Below are positions 57,388-64,000 of a stretch of 64,000 bases of DNA, piece after piece (position 1 is the stretch's first letter; each line of letters starts with the position of its first letter). The notes under the pieces are model-generated. The model worked only from the letters and a program-made list of their open reading frames with translations. It did not search any database and was not told the origin of the DNA. The stretch is taken from the NCBI GenBank assembly GCA_035079385.1, contig JAVHKY010000034.1:4898001-4962000 (forward strand), in the 5' to 3' direction. Made by a program: the position numbers and the translations under genes. Origin of the DNA: Aspidiotus rigidus. Its lineage: Eukaryota; Arthropoda; Insecta; Hemiptera; Diaspididae.

Positions 57388-59604
57388 ATGAAGATTTGGC
57401 GATGCATTTTCTACGTGATCTTCTACTATTCTAGCAATTGTACCGGTCAGTGCACAAAAGAGGAACTATCAACTCTGTTCACAGACGATGTACGCTCTCT
57501 GCTCAAGAATAGATCCACCTACTTCGTAGACAAAACCAAGTACGCGTTGAAGATTCTCAGAATGGCAGACAAGAACTTTCTTCTGACTCGACCAAGAAAA
57601 TTTGGTAAAACGACTTTTCTAAAAACTCTCGCACTAATCTGCGAAGGCGAAAAATCTAGAGAATATTTTGAGAATACACAAATTTACGAAGATCGAAATT
57701 ACGACTGGAAGCAATACGAGGTGGCTTACTTCGATTTTTCCGACATAGGATCCGGAGAAATGGGTGAGTTTGAGAAGAATTTAAAATCTATATTGAAGAG
57801 TATGGGAGCGGATGTCCCACCAAGTACCGACATCGAACGTCAAACTTCCACCTTGATACAAAAGCTGAACAAAGACACAACCGCGGAAAATATTGTCGTA
57901 CTCGTCGACGGATACGACTTTCCAGTTACAAACGTTCTCTACGATTACACCTTACCTGAACAAGTTCGTTACGATATTTCCAACACTAATCGGATGGTCC
58001 TTAAACGATTCTTTAATGCTTTACAGGAGGAGAAAAGTAAACTCAGACTAGTTCTAGTGGCTGGAGTTGTGAAGCTAGCTCAGAACAGTATCTTTCCACA
58101 AGAATTTCACGATATCTCCATGAATCCGGAATTCAATGCGATCGCTGGTTTCACGAGGCACGAACTACACTCGTATTACGACGACTGCTTTGAGGAAATC
58201 GCGAAGGATCAATTCGTTGAGAAAAAAGAGATTGAAAAAGAAGTAGTAGACTACTACGAAGGGTATAAATTTTCGCATGAAACGAATGAAAACGTATACA
58301 ATCCTTATGCCATCCTTAATTGTTTCCGCAAGAAAGGCGACACGCGAGATTACTGGTACGAATCGGGCTCACTAAAATACTTACACAAAGAAATGCAGAA
58401 ACCTGAAAGACTGAATGGACCTGTCTTTGCGGAGACGAAAATCCACCACACGGAACTTCACAGAACGGACGTGATAAATGGTACTTCCATGCATGCCTTG
58501 ATGTATCAGGAAGGGTACTACACTATCCAAAAATATGACAACAGTAGTGGAATGTATTTTCTTAAAGTACCCAACGAAGGTATCCAGACTTCCTTAATCG
58601 AAGACTTGGGCAACAAGAACATAAGTTTCAAATCTCATGTGCCGATATACAAACGCGCTTGGGACTTCCTCGATGAACTCTCTCAAGAAAATGTGGAGGA
58701 GAATGTACGAAATTTCGTCGAGGTAATAGACAGGCATTGTATGAACGAGTTGGGTTTCCAAGCCATGAGGAGAACAGACTTTTGCGAGATGATGGAATGT
58801 ATCCTGCACGAGGCAGGTCTGTTCAATATACACACAACTGCCCGTCAATGGCAAACGAACAACGATGCTTGGGTAGACCTGAGAGTAGAAACTTACAACA
58901 CTGTAATGCAGATACAAGTTGATAAAAATCAATCAAACTGGGACACGGTGAAACAATCGAAAATATGCCGAGAACCGGGTACTTCTAACACGAGAAGGTG
59001 TTCTCTTTTTTTAGCGCTGAATTTCTCTCCTGCGAATCAAACCTTCCTTCCCGTAAAAGATTATCACTGGATATTATACGATCGATTTGCAAAAAACTCG
59101 ACATTACTTCCTGAATTTAGCGTGAGTAATCGTACGAGGAAACTTAAAAAACCGCCGAAATTGCCAAGGACTAACCGTACGATGAATCTGAGGAAGGGGG
59201 AGGAAAGAATGAATGATCGAACAAATAAATTCAACAGATGGCACCGATCGAAAGATAATAGCACGACAAATTCTGGAAAGATACACCAAAGAAAAAGAGT
59301 TAGTCAAACAAAAAATTTCAGAGGAGCACAACAAGGAAACGTTAATCGCACAATGAAGCCCAAGACTGATAATCGCAGGATGAATTCTGGAAAAACGCAA
59401 CAAAAAAAGGAAGTTAGTCGAGCAACGAATTTCAAAGAAGCACAAAAAGGAAATATTAATCGTACAATGAAACACAAGACTGATAATCGGAGGATGAATT
59501 ATGGAAAGACGCAACAGAGAAAAAAAGTTGGCCAAGCAACGAATTTCAGAGGAGCACGAAAAGGGAACGATAGTCCTAAGAGGAAATCAGATAAGCCCAA
59601 GTAA
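57388..59604 (+). CDS. secreted AAA-ATPase-like protein with PD-(D/E)XK-like domain and basic repeat tail
   Basis: Intronless, 738 residues. ATG at 57388 chosen because it begins a signal peptide (MKIWRCIFYVIFYY, then Cys/Thr-rich cleavage region); the frame is open further upstream but without a better ATG context. Residues about 25-330 match the AAA-ATPase-like domain (Pfam PF09820 type): RSTYFVDKT, Walker A RPRKFGKTT (68-76), AYFDFS, Walker B VVLVDGYD (171-178), AGFTRHEL, YYEGYKF and VYNPYAIL. Usual Walker B is (I/V)DEYD, so the catalytic Glu is Gly175 here. Residues about 460-530 sit where the family has its PD-(D/E)XK nuclease (PF08011 type); AWVDLRVE keeps an Asp but ExK is replaced by QIQ. 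Residues about 628-738 are three 38-residue Lys/Arg/Asn/Gln-rich repeats (NSGKTQQKKEVSRATNF). The domain is known mainly from bacteria, fungi and some metazoans; probably gained by transfer, then converted to an exported, possibly non-catalytic protein. Confidence 0.85.
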   Translation: MKIWRCIFYVIFYYSSNCTGQCTKEELSTLFTDDVRSLLKNRSTYFVDKTKYALKILRMADKNFLLTRPRKFGKTTFLKTLALICEGEKSREYFENTQIYEDRNYDWKQYEVAYFDFSDIGSGEMGEFEKNLKSILKSMGADVPPSTDIERQTSTLIQKLNKDTTAENIVVLVDGYDFPVTNVLYDYTLPEQVRYDISNTNRMVLKRFFNALQEEKSKLRLVLVAGVVKLAQNSIFPQEFHDISMNPEFNAIAGFTRHELHSYYDDCFEEIAKDQFVEKKEIEKEVVDYYEGYKFSHETNENVYNPYAILNCFRKKGDTRDYWYESGSLKYLHKEMQKPERLNGPVFAETKIHHTELHRTDVINGTSMHALMYQEGYYTIQKYDNSSGMYFLKVPNEGIQTSLIEDLGNKNISFKSHVPIYKRAWDFLDELSQENVEENVRNFVEVIDRHCMNELGFQAMRRTDFCEMMECILHEAGLFNIHTTARQWQTNNDAWVDLRVETYNTVMQIQVDKNQSNWDTVKQSKICREPGTSNTRRCSLFLALNFSPANQTFLPVKDYHWILYDRFAKNSTLLPEFSVSNRTRKLKKPPKLPRTNRTMNLRKGEERMNDRTNKFNRWHRSKDNSTTNSGKIHQRKRVSQTKNFRGAQQGNVNRTMKPKTDNRRMNSGKTQQKKEVSRATNFKEAQKGNINRTMKHKTDNRRMNYGKTQQRKKVGQATNFRGARKGNDSPKRKSDKPK
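59269..59604 (+). repeat. 114-bp coding tandem repeat, about 3 units
   Basis: Encodes the 38-residue basic repeats of the AAA-like protein (residues about 628-665, 666-703, 704-738). Units share GGAAA(G/A)A(C/T)(G/A)CAACA, ACGAATTTC and ACTGATAATCG words; the last is truncated and followed by PKRKSDKPK. Confidence 0.9.
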
Positions 59605-62600
59605 AACGATTTGAAGAAGGGATTCTCAGCTTCTCCAGGGGATATAAAATTTGCAACTTGAGGATGAAGTACTTGTTTGATAAGGAGTTATCTGGGGGAA
59701 TAACATCCAATGTCGGCCGTCCAGTTGTGGTTTAAGGGTCTCTCATTTATTTTGGATCCTGGAACCAATTCCGAATTTTTTTTTGAGTTGTGTATATTAT
59801 TATTATCACAAGAGGTGGACTGCAAGGATTTGATCATTGAGTGATATAGATTTGAAGAAAGTTCTGCCTTCTAAGCTATACATAGGGGAGGAGGGACTAG
59901 AAACATTCTGACCATCGAGTAAAAGAATGGTTCAACAACGAGAATTTTTGAAGATGACCATAAATGTGCACCAGAGATTCAGGAAGAGTTTCAATTACTC
60001 AACGATGTACGACAAGAATGGGAATTCTTGATAAAGTTTTGCTAATAAGCTAAATAGATATAATAAGGCCCGCAAAGAACAAAATGTTTAACTTCGAAGC
60101 AATAAAGTCAGCAACACTTTGAGGAATTCTAATTTTTTCCAAATTATCGATCTCAACTAATGAAAACCAATCCTTATCGATCATTGAAATCGACAAATTC
60201 TACAAAGAATCATCATTTTTTCAAGCTTCCATCAATTGATGTAGGTAAGTTACCTAATAAAAAAAAGGCCGAGCTCGATGAAATTTCTACAAAATTTATT
60301 AATTGGTGTCTTTTTGATACTGCTCAAATTTAGTCATTTAAAAAAAAAAAAAAAACCATACTAATTAGATCAGCCAACGATAAAATTTTGCCAATTCTAC
60401 CAACTCCAGCATCAAACCTTCTTCTGGATACAGGAAACCCTTTTTCCTCCAGCTCTTGATTTACTTTATCTTTCTTGAAACGCATACTTAGCCTAAAAAA
60501 ATATTGCAAGACGAGAAATAGGTCCCATGCTTCAGCAAGCTCAAGTTTTCTCATAATTTAGCCTAGACAAATTTCTTTGTACTCCAGATCTAACCTGAAG
60601 CAATTCCTATAATCTAACTTGAACAACTTCTTTCATCAGTGGTGGATTTATGCATGGCCCAAGGCGGCAAAATTTCTGAAGTGTGAAAGCGCGGCAATTT
60701 TGCAGTTCAATCTGCCCTTTCACACTAGGAAATGTAAAAAGTATTTTCTCCGAATGAATGAAGGAATAAATAAATTGGAAAATTGAACTCGTAATAGATA
60801 AACCTCATCATTGCAAGATTTAACGTGAACCCCTATTTTATGCAACTTAATGTGACCTAACGTAGCTTAATGACGTCATCAAAGTCGGACACGAACCTTT
60901 CTTGAGGATGCCCTCTTTCTGTGCAATATAACCCAACCTAACTAAGGTTAAGACGTCATTTAAGTCGGGCGCGGGAGCGAACGTTTTCTGAGGATGTGCC
61001 CCTCCCTCCCAAAACACAGATAGCGGGTTTCCCGCTAAAAAAAGTGAGAAAATACGAGTAAAGGAAATAAAAAGAAAGGCAAATTTAATTTCATCATACT
61101 TCAAGTACGTCCCAAAAGTTCCAGATCTCTTACACTAATATACGTTGAAACGCACGCGTTCACACGACCATTTTATGTCGGTAGCGTTGCACTAAACTCG
61201 CAGATAGAATTACAAGTTGTGAGAATCTCAAGTAGCTAAGCGTGATAGGGCCGATGCTTACTGATTTGCCCAGTGACCAAGTTGCAGTTCGGCGTTCCAG
61301 TCATCTGTGGGTCACCATGTAGCAGCGTGAGAAAGGGTTCGCATGACAAACGTGTGGGTCCTACAGAAATACTCATATTTGCCTAGGCTATAACGCTATC
61401 ACAGTAGTCGATTATGGTCAACCAGGATCAGGAGATCACAGGCAGAATTGCCTTTTTAGCGTAATCAACGCTAGGTTCGTATAATTTTGCCCTGTGTAGC
61501 ATGGAAAAAATGCGTGCTGCATAGTTAGCATTATTTAGTAATTCTAGCATCAGTGCAACATAATTTTAGAATGATTTTTTTGATTTATTTGCTCCTTACC
61601 GCTTCAAAGCCACTCCACTCTATTCTCGGGTCCCGAAAAATACTCATGGAGTAAAGAAAAGAATTGCAAAGGCCGCCCTTTTCTTCACTCTCTGAGTATA
61701 TTTATCGGTATGTCGGGTCGTAACCTACAGAATCGCATCCACTCGATTTACTCCCGGGTTGTTTCATACGACTCCGGAGCGATTCTCTCAGTACAAGTTT
61801 GTTAGAACTGAAGCAGATTGCAGACGTTGCTACACTAATTATTGAGCTCCTGGGGAGGAAGGACATTTGAAGAGTATGCCTCCTTTGAGGTGAGTTTGAT
61901 CAATACGCTACAATGTTATATGCACTAAGGCTCAGAAATAAACATTTTTCCAAGTCACGCCTACAGACCCGAACGTAAATCTACAAGATTAGAGGAAAGT
62001 CAACAAGGGTTTAATTTCTTCTTAATCCCTGGTTTGCGGTCGTATGGACGACCGGACACTCAAACACCAGGCCTCAAATCCAGAAAATACGACAGGGGTC
62101 AAGAAAGGAACAATCGTAGTCGCAGCCTGAAGTTTAAAGTAGGCTCATGTATTGCATCAACGTCACTGATTATTATTTTCGCATACGATTTTCAGACTCC
62201 AAATAATATCAAAGAATAATTTCTAGTCTCTGATTACTGCAGACACACAAGATGACTAGAGACCGCCAAAACAGGAGCGTTGAATATGATTTTTGAAGAC
62301 TAGAGGACTTTTTATAAGACAAAGTATTTCAAGAGACCTTCATCTCCGCGACTGGCGGTTATTTGTGCTTTGGAATCTTTTGAACTGATGTATAATAAAA
62401 ACAATTAGAATATTTTCCACCCCAAAATCAAAATTAGACAAGCAACAGCTCGAAAATAATAATGTTTATCTCTCGTATGGATCAATCCTACTTTCTGGAC
62501 ATTTTTCTTCAAGAAACATCTGTGTATATTCTAAATCTGTATCAATTGATGAAGTCACCTCAGGAAGGCTTCCAACATTTTCAGACGTCCTCAGCTTAGC

Positions 62601-62880
62601 TGTAAGGAGCTATCAACGACTTCAAAAAATATCGCACGTAGTGGAAAGAGAGTCGATGGATTCCCAAAATAGGGATCTAAAAAGTTCCAGCTACTTCAAA
62701 AGGAAGTGTTGAACAGTGCAGTAAAGCGCTCGGAAATTTCGATCAGAGGCAAATATGTAGCATACTTCGCATCAAGTGGTAGCACCTGCTCGAAATAGCG
62801 AATCGTGACCCGTAGAGCAGCTGACAGCAAGAAACCAGTTGAGGTGGATTGACACAGCTGTGAAGGTAATTCCGGAGGAA
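59605..62880. other. 3.3 kb without a supported gene
   Basis: Starts with the probable 3' UTR of the AAA-like gene (AATAAA at about 60100). Minisatellite words at 59860-59910. 60850-61010 has two related TGACGTCAT(C/T)xAAGTCGG units. 61150-61210 resembles 47870-47930. Short frames lack motifs. Confidence 0.55.
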
Positions 62881-63220
62881 AGACTCATCGTACGGTGGAA
62901 TCGTGCAAGGATGGAAAACTCAAGGCGGACAAACAAAGCGATTTAAGGACGTGCTACGAAAAAAGTTAAGGGTCAGCAACAACTGGGATGAACTCTGCAG
63001 AGGTAGGAACACCTGGAGATCAGTGATTGAGCAGAGCGACGGAATCCTCAGCGGTCAACAAAATCTAAGCTACGAGACCCAGTTGAGCACCCATATCCTC
63101 CGCCCTGACCGCGACCGATTCATCGAATCAACAATTGGACTGAACAGCCACACAGAATCTTACAAAGAGCGAAGGGATCTTCGCAAACGACGCTTGACAA
63201 CGACGCCTTGGGAAGGGTGA
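62880..63220 (+). pseudogene. LINE C-terminal fragment
   Basis: A 105-codon frame: GWKTQGGQTKRFKDVLRKKL, NNWDELCRGRNTWRSVI, then YKERRDLRKRR. The GGQxxRFKDxL...W...A/C.xRxxWR pattern is the usual tail end of many LINE polyproteins (after the RT). No RT motif is left upstream, so this is a dead 5'-truncated or fragmented copy. Confidence 0.65.
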
Positions 63221-63761
63221 CAATTTGGGTCCAGAAATAAGAGTCAAAAATAGTTGATGGTGAGCGAGAAGGATAACAGCCCAGCGCAGGACAGTCTTAT
63301 CCTCGCTGAGACTCTCCATTAGGAACTTCTAGTTCCAGAGACGCAACACTAAACCTCCCCTAGAGAACAAAATATTTCTCCGGAAACGTTAACCTCGGTA
63401 TGAAACAGAAAAAATGACATTTCTACAAAACTAAAGCCACAAATAATGATATAGTATCGAAAGTCATTTTGAGAAATCAGTAGATCCCAAGTGTTATGAT
63501 AGAACAATCTTGAATGTTAGACTGCGTCTGGACGTAGTTTCATAATCAAAATAATATTTCAGTATAACCACCTCGTATTGAGATATTGGTAGAAATCCCA
63601 ATATCAATCTGTGCCACTCGATGAATTCGAAACTCAGTTGAAGCTTACTGCCGGTGAACCAAAAGACATACAATAATCAAGATCAGTAAAGTAATCTCAA
63701 CTTCAAATTTATCAGCAATTTACCAACAAGGTTTCAATTTGAAATTAAATGCAACACTCAC
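63221..63761. other. no firm gene; probable intron and further exon(s) of the right-edge gene
   Basis: If the exon at 63762-63918 is real, the gene runs leftwards into this stretch. A possible next exon begins near 63640 (minus strand, after an AG) and is open for about 37 codons, but I have no homology to support it. Confidence 0.25.
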
Positions 63762-63918
63762 TAGTTTCCTTTTTCATAGCTACGTAATAGTCCTCTAAAC
63801 CATCAAAACTGGTGATTGCCCGCAGGCGGTAAGCCTCGTCCACATTAATGAAAGCGAACAAAATGACAAAACTAAATAAACATATCAAGTGAGAACACTT
63901 CCGGTTCAAGATTATCAT
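63762..63918 (-). CDS. signal-peptide exon of an unrecognised secreted protein
   Basis: On the minus strand ATG at 63918 opens a frame with a strong hydrophobic core (HLICLFSFVILFAFINVDEA) and then the mature start YRLRAITSFDGLEDYYVAMK. It ends at a consensus donor (ACTA|GTGAGT, donor at 63761) in phase 1, as in the small secreted genes. A longer frame from an ATG at 63942 is possible. The downstream exons are not identified and the protein family is unknown. Confidence 0.5.
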
Positions 63919-64000
63919 ACTGAGGAACAAATCCACATTCATACCAGCAAAAAGATCATGATGATACCATAAATCTGTAGTAGGAGTCTTCACAAGAACT

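Noticed and set aside
59104..59535. 143-codon minus-strand frame
   Set aside because: Shadow of the basic repeat tail of the AAA-like gene on the opposite strand.

Overview
The window is eukaryotic and almost certainly arthropod (probably insect). Genes are split by GT-AG introns, there is a single-domain secreted angiotensin-converting-enzyme (ACE, peptidase family M2) gene, and the rest is largely Penelope-like retroelements, LINE fragments with RNase H, a FLYWCH-type MULE, and many short inverted-repeat elements. There are no operons, tRNAs, rRNAs or CRISPR arrays. The exact order of arthropod cannot be read from the sequence.

Layout. 1-5.9 kb: one gene (888-1921) of an unrecognised, Cys-containing, probably secreted family, then non-coding DNA. 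5.95-11.8 kb: a complete 12-exon ACE gene with HEMGH and Glu+24 zinc ligands but with the active-site His353 equivalent replaced by Gly. 12.1-12.8 kb: a convergent two-exon gene for a 122-residue secreted protein. The segment from ACE intron 4 to about 18.5 kb is triplicated in tandem (about 7.15-18.56, 18.56-25.44, 25.44-32.7 kb). In copies 2 and 3 ACE has decayed to exons 5-7 (plus a broken exon 12), while the small secreted gene is intact in all three. Differences between the copies give empty sites that date and delimit several transposon insertions: a 2.06 kb MULE with a 9-bp target duplication, a 575-bp element with AATT duplications, and a 304-bp element inside ACE exon 12.

33.7-38 kb: a near-complete Penelope-like element (RT plus GIY-YIG) with broken copies around it. 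38-43.7 kb: mostly repeats, including a 577-bp fold-back mariner-like element, and a CpG-rich single-copy-looking block (41.8-42.5 kb). 43.8-52.5 kb: LINE debris of an RNase-H-bearing family and an antisense RTE-like element. 51.7-53.2 kb: a second member of the family seen at 888-1921, on the other strand.

54-57.1 kb: a non-autonomous hAT with a perfect 8-bp target duplication, then nested inverted-repeat elements. 57.4-59.6 kb: an intronless gene for a secreted protein with the AAA-ATPase-like (PF09820-type) domain and PD-(D/E)XK-like C-terminus known mainly from bacteria and fungi. Both catalytic motifs look damaged, and it has a basic three-repeat tail. The last 4.4 kb holds a LINE end and a signal-peptide exon at the right edge.

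Biological reading (inference): the host genes kept here all encode exported proteins: a soluble ACE, five members of what may be one new small/medium secreted family, a secreted AAA-like pseudo-enzyme, and a further signal-peptide exon. That is the look of a rapidly evolving secretory (for example salivary or venom) locus in a transposon-rich neighbourhood. No expression evidence is available here.
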